A DNA stretch of 64,000 bases from Kordiimonas gwangyangensis DSM 19435 = JCM 12864 (lineage in GTDB: Bacteria; Pseudomonadota; Alphaproteobacteria; Sphingomonadales; Kordiimonadaceae), in assembly GCF_000375545.1 (NCBI RefSeq), contig NZ_AQXF01000002.1, positions 427,829-491,828 on the forward strand. Direction: 5' to 3'. A model generated the notes under the pieces. It made no database searches and was not told the DNA's origin. It saw nothing but the letters and a program-made list of their open reading frames with translations. This document shows positions 53,744-62,432 of this stretch, piece by piece (within the stretch, counting starts at the first letter, position 1; the number at the start of each line of letters is the position of its first letter). Both the position numbers and the translations under genes were made by a program.

Positions 53744-54706
53744 TCAAACACTTTTTGCCAAAGTCGTAAAGACTTGTTTCCAATTGGCCGCTCCGTCCCC
53801 CAGAAGGAGCGAGAGCAGGATACGAGCCTTACGGCCCCGCAGGCCACCCGCGGGCACAAGGCCGCGCGCAATCAGGTCAATCTCTGCGCCCTTGTAGCCA
53901 TAGGTATTTTCAAACACACGACCACCTCGGGCCCGGGAAGCTAGGACAACAGGCATTTTTGCCGCAAGTGCCTCGGCTTTTGCGGCCCACAGTTCCGATA
54001 GATGCCCAGCCCCATAGGCTTCAATGACCACCCCGTCATAGCCGAGCCCGGCCAGACTGTCGAACAGGCGCCCGTCATCATCAAGCACGGCACTCAGAAG
54101 CGCGACGGCGGCGGGCCTTCCCTGCAAGCCCAACGCTTCACGGGCCTGGCGCCGCCAATACACCGTTCCTTCCGAGAGCGTGCCCACAGGCCCGGGCTCG
54201 GATGTGAAGGCCTGCAAGGTGGACGTATGCTCCTTGGCAACATGCCAGGGGTCATGAGCCTCACCGTTCATCACAAGGCTCACACAGCCTTCAGGCGTTG
54301 CAAGGGCTACACGTACCGCATCAAGCAAGTTTGCGGGCCCATCAGCGCCCGCTTGGTTCGGCGAACGCATGGCGCCTGTAAACACAAGCGGTTTTTTGCC
54401 TTTATAGATGAGGCTTGCGATGAAGGAGGTTTCCTCCATCGAGTCTGTGCCTTGGGTCACTATGAAGGCGTCAGCGTCAGAAGCTTCCGCGCGGGCGCAA
54501 AGGTCGGCGATCAGATCGAAGGTGAGGTTGGCGCTGCCCTTTTGCACAAGGGTATCAGTGCGAAATTCGGCAAGGTCCTGCAAATCCGGCACAGCGCGGA
54601 TGAGGTCTGTTGCACTAAGGGTCGGCGTAACCCCCGAGGTGTCCCCGGGGGTCATCGCAATGGTTCCGCCTAAAGCATATACCTGAATGACGGGCATCTT
54701 GTTCAT
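53744..54706 (-). CDS. L-asparaginase (bacterial type I/II fold)
   Basis: The enzyme hydrolyses asparagine to aspartate and ammonia. The 320-residue protein has the first active-site motif YALGGTIAM (catalytic Thr15) and the second motif VTQGTDSMEETS, with the following GAMRSPNQAGADGPANLLDA region. There is no signal peptide, so a cytoplasmic enzyme is likely. The ATG at 54706 is preferred, with AAGGGCGG upstream; an in-frame start at 54742 would overlap ald. It lies 25 bases after ald and abuts the EAL gene. Confidence 0.92.
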   Translation of the reverse strand: MNKMPVIQVYALGGTIAMTPGDTSGVTPTLSATDLIRAVPDLQDLAEFRTDTLVQKGSANLTFDLIADLCARAEASDADAFIVTQGTDSMEETSFIASLIYKGKKPLVFTGAMRSPNQAGADGPANLLDAVRVALATPEGCVSLVMNGEAHDPWHVAKEHTSTLQAFTSEPGPVGTLSEGTVYWRRQAREALGLQGRPAAVALLSAVLDDDGRLFDSLAGLGYDGVVIEAYGAGHLSELWAAKAEALAAKMPVVLASRARGGRVFENTYGYKGAEIDLIARGLVPAGGLRGRKARILLSLLLGDGAANWKQVFTTLAKSV

Positions 54707-54731
54707 GCCCGCCCTTTTATCCCAGTTTACG

Positions 54732-55850
54732 TTACGCGCCAATAGCTTCCAGTGCAGGAACGTAATTCAGGTTCTGGTCGCGCGCGACAGCTTCATAGGT
54801 GATCTTGCCTTCGCAAACGTTCAGGCCCTCGAGGAGATGCTTGTCGTCAGCGAGCGCTTTTTTCCAGCCCTTGTTCGCAATCGCCACAGCGTGACGGAGC
54901 GTCGCGTTGTTGAGCGCAAGCGTGGACGTGCGTGCAACGCCGCCCGGCATGTTCGCAACGCAGTAATGCACCACTTCGTCAACGATGTAGGTCGGGTTTT
55001 CGTGCGTCGTGGCTTTGGAGGTCGCGAAACAACCACCCTGGTCGATTGCTACGTCAACGAGCACGGAACCGCGCATCATCTTGCCGATCTGCTCACGGGA
55101 AACGAGCTTCGGTGCAGCCGCACCGGGGATGAGGACCGCGCCAACCACGAGGTCAGACGCCAATACATGCTCTTCAACCGCATCATTGGTGGAGAATACC
55201 GTCTTCACCTGACCCTTGAAGATATCGTCGAGCTGCTGCATGCGACGGATCGAACGGTCGAGGATGGTCACGTCCGCGCCCATGCCCACAGCCATGCGTG
55301 CCGCGTTGGTACCAACAACACCACCACCGATCACGGTTACCTTTGCAGGCGCCACACCCGGTACGCCGCCAAGCAGCATACCACGGCCGCCCTGGCTCAT
55401 TTCAAGCGCGTGTGCGCCAGCCTGGATGGACATACGGCCAGCAACTTCCGACATCGGCGCGAGGAGCGGCAAGCCGCCAAAAGCGTCCGTCACGGTCTCG
55501 TAAGCGATGGCAATAGCACCGGACTTGATCAGGCCTTGTGTCTGCTCGGGATCGGGCGCGAGGTGCAGGTAGGTGTAGAGGATCTGACCCGGGCGGAGCA
55601 TTTCACACTCAACAGCCTGCGGCTCTTTCACTTTCACGATCATGTCGGCTTTGGCAAAAATCTCGGCAGCCGTGTCGATGATCTTGGCGCCAACAGCTTC
55701 GTACATGTCGTCAGTGAAGCCGATTTCGAAACCGGCATTCTTCTGCACGATCACGTCGTGGCCGTTGTCGATAAGCTCGCGCGCGGAAGCCGGCGTCAGG
55801 CCAACACGATATTCGCGGTTCTTGATTTCCTTTGGAACACCTACAAGCAT
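54732..55850 (-). CDS. ald: Alanine dehydrogenase
   Basis: NAD-dependent alanine dehydrogenase converts alanine to pyruvate and ammonia. The 372-residue protein has the family start [27 protein letters not shown], the substrate-site region [13 protein letters not shown] and the Rossmann motif [34 protein letters not shown] with a short spacer precedes the ATG at 55850. It is divergent from an Lrp-family gene, the classical arrangement for ald regulated by AldR/Lrp. Transcription likely continues through the asparaginase and EAL genes. Confidence 0.95.
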   Translation of the reverse strand: MLVGVPKEIKNREYRVGLTPASARELIDNGHDVIVQKNAGFEIGFTDDMYEAVGAKIIDTAAEIFAKADMIVKVKEPQAVECEMLRPGQILYTYLHLAPDPEQTQGLIKSGAIAIAYETVTDAFGGLPLLAPMSEVAGRMSIQAGAHALEMSQGGRGMLLGGVPGVAPAKVTVIGGGVVGTNAARMAVGMGADVTILDRSIRRMQQLDDIFKGQVKTVFSTNDAVEEHVLASDLVVGAVLIPGAAAPKLVSREQIGKMMRGSVLVDVAIDQGGCFATSKATTHENPTYIVDEVVHYCVANMPGGVARTSTLALNNATLRHAVAIANKGWKKALADDKHLLEGLNVCEGKITYEAVARDQNLNYVPALEAIGA

Positions 55851-55940
55851 TATTCCCTCCTCAGATACTGGTGCTTGCACTGGAAAAGGGTGTCATCACC
55901 CTCCCCGTCACATGGCGCTCAATCTACGCGAATGCGCTTG

Positions 55941-55962
55941 GAATGTCCTTGCAAAGACATTC
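55941..55962. promoter_or_regulatory. Inverted repeat between ald and the Lrp gene
   Basis: GAATGTC-N8-GACATTC has perfect 7-bp arms and sits about 91 bp upstream of ald and 64 bp upstream of the Lrp-family gene. It is a good candidate operator for the Lrp regulator on both. Confidence 0.55.
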
Positions 55963-56025
55963 GTTTTATCGCACCTTCGCACATGAATTGACCAATATTT
56001 TAAATCTATAAGCAAGAATCTGCGA

Positions 56026-56499
56026 ATGATTAACATTGATAAGATTGATCGTGCGATCCTCGACGCCCTGCAGCAAGACGGCAGACAGTCAAATGTGGAG
56101 CTCGCAAAAAAGGTGGGGCTGTCGGAAAGCGCGTGCCTGAGGCGGGTTAAGAACCTCGATGAAAAAGGCGTCATCACTCACTATACCGCCAATGTGAATG
56201 CGGCCGCCGTCGGCCTGCCTGGTTCGGTATTCGTGCGGGTGTCGCTTGTTGACCAGCAGGAAGAGAAACTGCGCAAGTTCGAAGAATCGGTGCGCAGCGT
56301 GCCGGAGGTGATGGAATGCTATCTGATGAGCGGGGATGTGGACTATATGATCCGTGTTGTCGTCAAGGGCGCGCCGGACTATGAGCGCATCCACAACACC
56401 CTCACCCGCTTGCCCGGCGTTGCGCGCATCCACTCAAGCTTTGCGCTAAGGACGGTACTGAAGCGGACAAGGCTGCCCCTGTCCGCGCAGAACCGTTAG
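56026..56499 (+). CDS. Lrp/AsnC-family regulator (AldR-like)
   Basis: The 157-residue protein has an N-terminal helix-turn-helix (IDRAILDALQQDGRQSNVELAKKVGLSESACLRRVKNLDEKGVI) and a C-terminal RAM/AsnC effector domain (PEVMECYLMSGDVDYMIRVVVKGAPDYERI). Divergent orientation from ald suggests activation of ald by alanine or another amino acid. A role for bkd or the leucine dehydrogenase gene is also conceivable, since Lrp-type proteins control such genes elsewhere, but no common site was seen. Its stop interlocks with that of the convergent gene. Confidence 0.88.
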   Translation: MINIDKIDRAILDALQQDGRQSNVELAKKVGLSESACLRRVKNLDEKGVITHYTANVNAAAVGLPGSVFVRVSLVDQQEEKLRKFEESVRSVPEVMECYLMSGDVDYMIRVVVKGAPDYERIHNTLTRLPGVARIHSSFALRTVLKRTRLPLSAQNR

Positions 56500-56906
56500 G
56501 CGTCTTCAGCTTTGTTGGGCGCAGGCAGCATCAAAAGCCACGTGAGGCCAATGATGATGAAAAGTGCGCAGCCCGACAGAATGAATGGGTCGACATAGAT
56601 TTTTTCATTAAAGGTGAAGGTACCCGCAGAGACCTTCTTCCAACCGTTAAAGTTCTGGAAGGCCGCGACAAAGGCGCCAAGGAAAGCAAACACGCTACCG
56701 ATAAAGCGCAAAATCCAGTGTCGCGGATTCGGCAGCATCAGGATGATGCCCAAAAGAGCAATGACAGTACGCTGTGTGCGGCAGTATGGGCATTCATAGA
56801 CTGCGCCCGTCAAATCCAGCGCCCACGCACCCACGCCGACAACAAGCGCAAGCAGACCAATCAACCGCAGCCGGCTGGTATAAGTTTCCAGTTCAAACAG
56901 GAACAT
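56496..56906 (-). CDS. DsbB-like four-helix membrane protein
   Basis: The 136-residue protein has four predicted membrane helices. Between helix 1 and 2 it carries ECPYCRTQR (Cys39 and Cys42), which matches the DsbB motif CxxC followed by QR, where DsbB exchanges electrons with quinone. A second cysteine pair in the later periplasmic loop, needed by DsbB to oxidise DsbA, is not visible; only one Cys near residue 116 occurs. It may therefore be a divergent or reduced oxidoreductase, or not one at all. ATG at 56906 follows GAGGAGGGG. It converges on the Lrp gene with interlocked stops. Confidence 0.65.
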   Translation of the reverse strand: MFLFELETYTSRLRLIGLLALVVGVGAWALDLTGAVYECPYCRTQRTVIALLGIILMLPNPRHWILRFIGSVFAFLGAFVAAFQNFNGWKKVSAGTFTFNEKIYVDPFILSGCALFIIIGLTWLLMLPAPNKAEDA

Positions 56907-57041
56907 AAGCCCTCCCCTCCTCAATGTATGCTCAAGCGTAGCATTAAAATTATGGAGGAGGAAACTGGCTTCTAACACATGCGGATTGCGGCGGGTTGGC
57001 ACCCCTATGCGGTAAAGCGTTACCTGTCATATAACTTTATT

Positions 57042-57058
57042 TGTCAACTTAGTTGACA
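57042..57058. promoter_or_regulatory. Palindrome upstream of the MarR/isochorismatase pair
   Basis: TGTCAAC-TTA-GTTGACA is a perfect 7-3-7 inverted repeat 29-45 bp before the MarR-family start, in the likely promoter. It is typical in size for a MarR dimer operator and suggests autoregulation. A looser GACAT-N5-ATGTC repeat follows it. Confidence 0.6.
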
Positions 57059-57086
57059 TTTTATATGTCGGTGGCATTTTGAGGCC

Positions 57087-57572
57087 ATGACCGATAACCG
57101 CAAAAGCCTTGACCTCACCCTTTATGACGCCGTGCAAACCACACGGCCTCTTATCCGCAATATTGTCGCGGCAGTTGATGCCACCTTGAAAGGAACAGGC
57201 GTTACGGTGGGTGTGCGGGCCGTGCTGGAGGTGTTGTTCGCAGCAGACAACGCCAGCCTGCCCGAAGTCACCAAACACCTGAACCTGACCCGCCAGTTCG
57301 CGCACCGCATGCTCGGTGAAGCGGCAGACGCGGGCTTTGTTGAGCGCAAACCCAGCCCGACCCGCAAGGGGGCTCATGTTTATCGCCTGACGAACAAAGG
57401 CCGCGAAGCCATCAAAGCCATCAGGGCACAAGAACAGGAATACTTACGCGCCTTTATGAAAGGCCATTCCGAAGAGGATCTACGGGCCTTTTGCCGTGTG
57501 CAATCCGCGCTCAACCGGTTTTTTGAAGATTTGCCCGCCCGGACCACGACAGCGAAAGAAAATCAAAAATGA
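57087..57572 (+). CDS. MarR-family regulator
   Basis: The 161-residue protein has the MarR winged helix: TVGVRAVLEVLFAADNASLPEVTKHLNLTRQFAHRMLGEAADAGFVERKPSPTRKGAHVYRLTNKGREAI. The wing and recognition helix are typical; the N-terminal dimerisation helix has YDAVQTTRPLIRNIVAAVDA. It overlaps the downstream hydrolase gene by four bases, so the two are one unit. The palindrome in front suggests negative autoregulation. The effector is unknown. Confidence 0.85.
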   Translation: MTDNRKSLDLTLYDAVQTTRPLIRNIVAAVDATLKGTGVTVGVRAVLEVLFAADNASLPEVTKHLNLTRQFAHRMLGEAADAGFVERKPSPTRKGAHVYRLTNKGREAIKAIRAQEQEYLRAFMKGHSEEDLRAFCRVQSALNRFFEDLPARTTTAKENQK

Positions 57573-58231
57573 TCTATCCGCTATACACCCTTTGCGCCGC
57601 CTTGGGGCTTTTTATTCTCTGGGTAATGACCAGTATCTACCTGCTCCTGACGCCAACCAAGGGGCGGCCAATTAACAAGCAGGAACGCAGCAACAGCGCC
57701 CTTATCCTCATCGACATGCAGTCAGACTATACCCGCCGCGAAGGCAAAAACTCATATCGCCCGGAAGATGTCGAGACGCTTATCGGCAATGTAAACGCGC
57801 TGATCCGCAAGGCAGAAGCGCAAAACATGCCCGTCGTCACCATCCGGCAGGTCACCCACGGCAAACTGAAAATTGCCGTCAACCGCATGCTCGCGGGGCC
57901 TGAGGGGCTTGCAGGCAACCCCGGGATCTATTTCGATGACCGTATCAAAGTGAGCCCGACCGCCGATTTCGAGAAAGAGCGCGGGGACGCCTTCTCCACC
58001 CTTGCTTTTGAAGATTGGCTGGCAGCCAACAAAATCAGCCAGCTTTATATCGCGGGCATTGATGGCTGCTATTGCATCAAAAACACGTCATTCGGCGGAA
58101 GAAACCGGGACTATGATGTCACGATCATTGAAGATGCGACGCTGACGGTGTTCCCGGATCGCTGGACAAAGGTGCGCCAGCACCTCAAGGAAGCGGGCGC
58201 ACGGTTCAGCAGCGTGGCTGCAGCTTTTTAG
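57569..58231 (+). CDS. Membrane-tethered isochorismatase-family cysteine hydrolase
   Basis: The 220-residue protein has an N-terminal membrane helix (LYTLCAALGLFILWVMTSIYLLL, residues about 5-27), then a cysteine-hydrolase domain with the predicted triad Asp49 (LIDMQSDY), Lys136 (FEKERGDAFS) and Cys169 (GIDGCYCIKNTS). Family members hydrolyse amides such as nicotinamide, carbamoylsarcosine or related compounds. The membrane anchor is unusual. The gene is coupled to a MarR regulator, suggesting response to a specific amide or aromatic compound. Its stop interlocks with that of the convergent cysteine-synthase-like gene. Confidence 0.82.
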   Translation: MIYPLYTLCAALGLFILWVMTSIYLLLTPTKGRPINKQERSNSALILIDMQSDYTRREGKNSYRPEDVETLIGNVNALIRKAEAQNMPVVTIRQVTHGKLKIAVNRMLAGPEGLAGNPGIYFDDRIKVSPTADFEKERGDAFSTLAFEDWLAANKISQLYIAGIDGCYCIKNTSFGGRNRDYDVTIIEDATLTVFPDRWTKVRQHLKEAGARFSSVAAAF

Positions 58232-59229
58232 TCGAGCCAGCCAGGGACCGGCAGATTCTTTGAGCGCAGGAATTCAGGGTTAAAGAGCTTGGACTGGTAG
58301 CGAAGGCCGCTGTCGCACAGAAGCGTGACAATCGTGTGCCCCGGCCCCATCTGGCGCGCGAGGCGAATGGCACCCGCCACGTTAATGCCGGTCGAGGAGC
58401 CTACACACAGGCCTTCCTTGCGCAACAGGTCAAAGGCGATCGGCAACGCTTCTTCATCCGGGATCTGGAAGGCTTCATCGATGGGCGCATCTTCAAGGTT
58501 TTTGGTGATGCGCCCCTGCCCTATGCCCTCGGTTATGGAGCTGCCTTCAGCCTTCAGTTCCCCATGTTTGACATAGTTGTAGATGGCGGCACCCATAGGG
58601 TCCGCAAGTGCCACAACAATATCCTTGTTGAATTCCTTGAGGCCCATGCCGGTACCCACAAGCGAACCACCCGAACCGACCGCGGTAATAAAGGCATCAA
58701 CCTTGCCGTCGGTCTGCGCCCATATTTCGCGCGCTGTGGTTTTGATATGGGCTTCACGGTTCGCCGTATTATCGAACTGGTTAGCCCAGATAACACCGTG
58801 TTCTTCCGTTGAAGCCAGCTCTTCCGCGAGCCTCTTGGCGACATGGTTGAAGTTCCCGGGGTTCGAATAGGGTGCCGCCGGCACAAGTTTGAGCCCCGCG
58901 CCCATAGTGCGGAGCGTATCAATCTTCTCCTGAGACTGGGTTTCCGGCATCACTATAAGCGTGCGGTAGCCTTTGGCGTTCGCGACAACCGTAAGGCCAA
59001 TGCCCGTGTTGCCCGCGGTACCTTCCACGATCAGGCCACCCGGCTCCAACTCGCCGCGCCTCTCGGCTTCCTCAATGATATTGAGTGCAGGACGGTCCTT
59101 GAGCGACCCACCCGGATTGGCATATTCCGCCTTGCCAAGAATGGTGCAGCCCGTCAGTTCGGATGCATATTTCAGCTTGATAAGGGGTGTGTTGCCAATG
59201 GCAGCCAAGGCACCGGTACGCTCGCTCAT
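58228..59229 (-). CDS. Cysteine-synthase-family PLP enzyme
   Basis: The 333-residue fold-type II PLP protein has the active lysine Lys44 in NPGGSLKDRP, the substrate loop EGTAGNTGIGL and the phosphate loop VGSGGSLVGTG. Classical CysK has NPxxSVKDR and PTSGNTG; the altered forms seen here place it in a related branch that may use O-acetylserine, O-phosphoserine or another substrate. The SDSG-type C-terminal motif appears as CDSGLRY. ATG at 59229 with GGAGAG upstream is chosen. It is monocistronic. Confidence 0.85.
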   Translation of the reverse strand: MSERTGALAAIGNTPLIKLKYASELTGCTILGKAEYANPGGSLKDRPALNIIEEAERRGELEPGGLIVEGTAGNTGIGLTVVANAKGYRTLIVMPETQSQEKIDTLRTMGAGLKLVPAAPYSNPGNFNHVAKRLAEELASTEEHGVIWANQFDNTANREAHIKTTAREIWAQTDGKVDAFITAVGSGGSLVGTGMGLKEFNKDIVVALADPMGAAIYNYVKHGELKAEGSSITEGIGQGRITKNLEDAPIDEAFQIPDEEALPIAFDLLRKEGLCVGSSTGINVAGAIRLARQMGPGHTIVTLLCDSGLRYQSKLFNPEFLRSKNLPVPGWLD

Positions 59230-59362
59230 CTGTCTCTCCACTCTCGCCCTCAGTTGCAGGCATATATCAGAAGCAGGTTCTTAAGTGGCATGGCATTGCG
59301 CCATTTCAAGATCAATATCAAGCGACTTTTGGAAGTTTACTAGAAAATTTTTCTGCTAGAAT

Positions 59363-59387
59363 AAAAAACAGGCGCCAAAGCGCCTGT
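59363..59387 (-). terminator. Terminator of the DUF885 gene
   Basis: On the minus strand ACAGGCGC-N4-GCGCCTGT is a perfect 8-bp stem followed by a TTTTTT-containing run. It lies 23 bases beyond the DUF885 stop. Confidence 0.85.
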
Positions 59388-59409
59388 GTGATTTTCTATA
59401 CATGTATTG

Positions 59410-61203
59410 TTAGTTGGATTTCTCTTCCAAGCCTTCCGCAATCAGGCGATCAATTTTCGCCTCCAGAAGGTCAAGCGGCAAACCACCCGAAGACAACACG
59501 GCATCATGGAAGGCACGCACGTCAAAACGATCACCGAGCGCCTTGGATGCCCGCTCGCGCAGCTCAACGAGCTTCAGCTCACCCATTTTGTAAGCAAGCG
59601 CCTGCCCCGGCCATGAGATATAGCGGTCCACTTCCGTGCGGATATTGTGCGTGGACAGTGCGGAGTTCTCTTCCATCAGCTTGATAGCCTCGGCCCGCGT
59701 CCAGCCCTTCATGTGCATGCCGGTATCGACCACAAGGCGGCAAGCGCGCCACATCTCATAGGTCAGGCGGCCAAAACGCTCATAAGGTGTCTCGTAGATG
59801 TCAAGCTCAAGGCCGAGGCGTTCGCTATAAAGGCCCCAGCCCTCACCGAAGGCGTGCGGATATATGCCAAGGCGGAACTCAGGCACATTCTCGAGCTCTT
59901 TCGAGAGGGCGATTTGCAGGTGGTGGCCCGGCACCGCTTCGTGGAGCGTGAGCGCAGGAAGTGTGTACAGCGGGCGCTTGTCGAGCGCATAGGTGTTCAC
60001 CCAGTAATAGCCGCCCCGCGGTGCATCGAGCGGTGCACCGGAATAGCGGCCGGTGGTATAGTTGGGTGCAAGCACCTCAGGCACCGCCTCAACACCATAA
60101 GGCTGGCGCGGCAGCTTGCCAAACAGCTGCGGCAGGCGGCCGTCGATCTTCTTCGCGATATAGGATGCATGCATCAAGAGTTCTTTGGGCGATTTGGCGT
60201 AGAACTGCTCATCAGTGCGCAAGAACTGAAGAAACTCGGCAAAGCTGCCCTCAAACTTCACTTCCTGAATGATCTCTTCCATCTCGGCGCGGATACGGGC
60301 CACTTCCCGAAGGCCGATTTCATGCACCTCTTCCGCCGTCAGGTCAGACACCGTGGTATAGTAGCGCACCATGGCTTCATAATATTCCGTGCCGCCAGGT
60401 GTTTCGCTCACACCGATGCTTTCGCGCGCTGCCGGGTAATATTCCTCGGTCATGAAGGTGTTGAGCGCAGCATAGGCAGGCATCACTTCGCCCTCAATCG
60501 CGGCCTTGGCTTCCGTACGCAGGGCCTCCTGTTCTTCCGCGCTGATGCTATCGGTCATCTTGCGGAACGGGTCATAGAAGGTGCTGTCTTCCGCGTTCTC
60601 TTTCACAATGGCCGCAAATGACGGCAACAGGCCATCCAGCACCACCTTCGGCATGGTGAAGCCTTCATCCATGCCAACACGCATGTTGGCAATGTTCTCA
60701 TTCAGGTAACGCGGCAGGTCTTCCATACGCTTGATGTACGCACGGTAATCATCTGCCTTGCGGAAATTGACCGAAGCCCCCATACGCGTCGGCCAGGTAT
60801 GGAAGCCGCTATCGGAATAAAGTGGCATACGCCAAGTGCGGTATTTCGCGTCTGTCAGTCGGCTTTCGATCATGAAGCGGAACATGTCGTAATTGAGTTG
60901 GTCTTCGTCCGAAAGCCTGTCGCGCTTGATGGAGAGGAGCTCGGTGAGGAATGCTTTGTCTGCCGCCTCGCGCCGTGCTTCATCTTCAGGCGTCACCGTC
61001 GGCATGCGGTCTGCCACGGGGCGTGGTTTGCCGCGCGGGCCAGAGCCCGGATTTTCCTTATAGTGGTTTTCGCGCTCTTTCTGGAACAGTACATAAAGTG
61101 CGTTGGTTTCCTTCTTACTAGGCGCCGCCATCGCAGCCCCACTTGCAGCAAAGACCGCAATCAGGAACGCGCCCAAAATGCGCTTCAAGCCAATCGCCTG
61201 CAT
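59410..61203 (-). CDS. Exported DUF885 peptidase-like protein
   Basis: The 597-residue protein has a signal peptide (LKRILGAFLIAVFAASGAAMAAPS) and a largely helical DUF885 body. Near the C-terminus LHEAVPGHHLQ gives an HE-x4-HH metal-site-like motif, and HAFGEGWGLYSERL follows with a Glu suited as further ligand, as in M32-like carboxypeptidases. It is probably a periplasmic zinc peptidase, but DUF885 proteins are poorly characterised. ATG at 61203 follows GGAGGATAGAG; the long ORF beyond it is not family-like. It is divergent from the exported isoaspartyl peptidase gene. Confidence 0.85.
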   Translation of the reverse strand: MQAIGLKRILGAFLIAVFAASGAAMAAPSKKETNALYVLFQKERENHYKENPGSGPRGKPRPVADRMPTVTPEDEARREAADKAFLTELLSIKRDRLSDEDQLNYDMFRFMIESRLTDAKYRTWRMPLYSDSGFHTWPTRMGASVNFRKADDYRAYIKRMEDLPRYLNENIANMRVGMDEGFTMPKVVLDGLLPSFAAIVKENAEDSTFYDPFRKMTDSISAEEQEALRTEAKAAIEGEVMPAYAALNTFMTEEYYPAARESIGVSETPGGTEYYEAMVRYYTTVSDLTAEEVHEIGLREVARIRAEMEEIIQEVKFEGSFAEFLQFLRTDEQFYAKSPKELLMHASYIAKKIDGRLPQLFGKLPRQPYGVEAVPEVLAPNYTTGRYSGAPLDAPRGGYYWVNTYALDKRPLYTLPALTLHEAVPGHHLQIALSKELENVPEFRLGIYPHAFGEGWGLYSERLGLELDIYETPYERFGRLTYEMWRACRLVVDTGMHMKGWTRAEAIKLMEENSALSTHNIRTEVDRYISWPGQALAYKMGELKLVELRERASKALGDRFDVRAFHDAVLSSGGLPLDLLEAKIDRLIAEGLEEKSN

Positions 61204-61315
61204 CTCTATCCTCCCCAATTTCACAGATAATTTTTCCGCCCGGGCGGTGATATCCGTCCTTGAATGTATTTCTTTCATGCGGAACAATCGCGCGCAAGTC
61301 AAATGGGAGGACATT

Positions 61316-62365
61316 ATGTGGCTTAGAAAAACAATGACCGTTGCGGCGTTCCTGTGTGCCGTAGCCGGAGGGACAAACATGGCAGCAGCAGATGACAGCA
61401 AACCGGAATACGCCCTTGTGATCCACGGTGGCGCAGGCACCATCACGCGGGACAAACTGACACCGGAACTTGAGGCTGATATTCGCGCCACCCTGAATGA
61501 GGCGCTGTCGACCGGACAGACTATCCTGTCCTCAGGCGGTACGGCGCTAGATGCCATCACCGCGACCATTCAGGTGCTTGAGAATTCGCCCCACTTCAAC
61601 GCGGGCAAAGGTGCGGTGTTCACCGCCGAAGGCAAGAACGAGCTGGATAGCTCGATCATGGACGGCTCAGACCTGAATGCAGGCGCGGTCTCCGGCGTTA
61701 CGAACGTGAAAAACCCGATCACCCTCGCCCGCGCGGTGATGGAGAAATCGGTGCATGTCATGCTGCAGGGGCCGGGCGCGGAAAAGTTTGCGGACGAAAA
61801 CGGTATCGAGCGCGCAGACGACGCGTATTTCTATACCGAATACCGCTGGAACCAGTTGCAGGACGCCAAAGCCAAGCAAAAAGGCCCGATCCTGGATCAC
61901 GACGGCAAAAAACATTCGTCGGTCGAGGATATCACCAATGGCGACTATAAGTTTGGCACCGTGGGCGCTGTGGCGCGTGACAAACACGGTAACCTCGCCG
62001 CCGGCACATCCACAGGCGGCATGACCAACAAATCGCATGGCCGTGTGGGTGATGCACCCATCATCGGCGCGGGCACCTACGCCAACAATGAAAGCTGTGC
62101 AGTGTCAGCGACCGGCCACGGTGAGTATTTCATCCGCGCGACCGTTGCCCGCAATATCTGTGCACTGATGGAATATGCAGGCCTGAGCCTTGAGGATGCA
62201 GCCAATCGTGTGGTCAAGGACCAACTGGTGAAAATGGGCGGTGACGGCGGCATTATTGCTGTCGACAAGGACGGCAACACCGTGATGCCGTTCAATACAC
62301 CAGGCATGTTCCGTGGCCGGGTGACAAGCGTCATGGATGCGGAAGTGGCGATCTACGAAGACTGA
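61316..62365 (+). CDS. Exported isoaspartyl peptidase/L-asparaginase (Ntn-hydrolase)
   Basis: The enzyme removes isoaspartyl residues from peptides and hydrolyses asparagine. The 349-residue precursor has a signal peptide (residues about 1-25, AAFLCAVAGGTNMAAADD), the HGGAGT motif near residue 37, and the autocleavage site before Thr215 (FGTVGAVARD), followed by GTSTGGMTNK of the beta subunit. Length and motifs match plant-type asparaginases; periplasmic export is likely. GGGAGG five bases before the ATG gives the start. It is the second asparaginase in 8 kb. Confidence 0.92.
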   Translation: MWLRKTMTVAAFLCAVAGGTNMAAADDSKPEYALVIHGGAGTITRDKLTPELEADIRATLNEALSTGQTILSSGGTALDAITATIQVLENSPHFNAGKGAVFTAEGKNELDSSIMDGSDLNAGAVSGVTNVKNPITLARAVMEKSVHVMLQGPGAEKFADENGIERADDAYFYTEYRWNQLQDAKAKQKGPILDHDGKKHSSVEDITNGDYKFGTVGAVARDKHGNLAAGTSTGGMTNKSHGRVGDAPIIGAGTYANNESCAVSATGHGEYFIRATVARNICALMEYAGLSLEDAANRVVKDQLVKMGGDGGIIAVDKDGNTVMPFNTPGMFRGRVTSVMDAEVAIYED

Positions 62366-62391
62366 ACTTCAGCCAATAAATGACATAAAGT

Positions 62392-62426
62392 AAGGGGAGC
62401 AAACTATTATCTTTGCTCCCCTTTTT
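62392..62426. terminator. Bidirectional terminator between isoaspartyl peptidase and receptor genes
   Basis: AAGGGGAGCAAA pairs with TTTGCTCCCCTT (12 bp, 8-base loop), followed by TTTA. Convergent genes on either side can both use it. Confidence 0.9.
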
Positions 62427-62432
62427 ACTATT

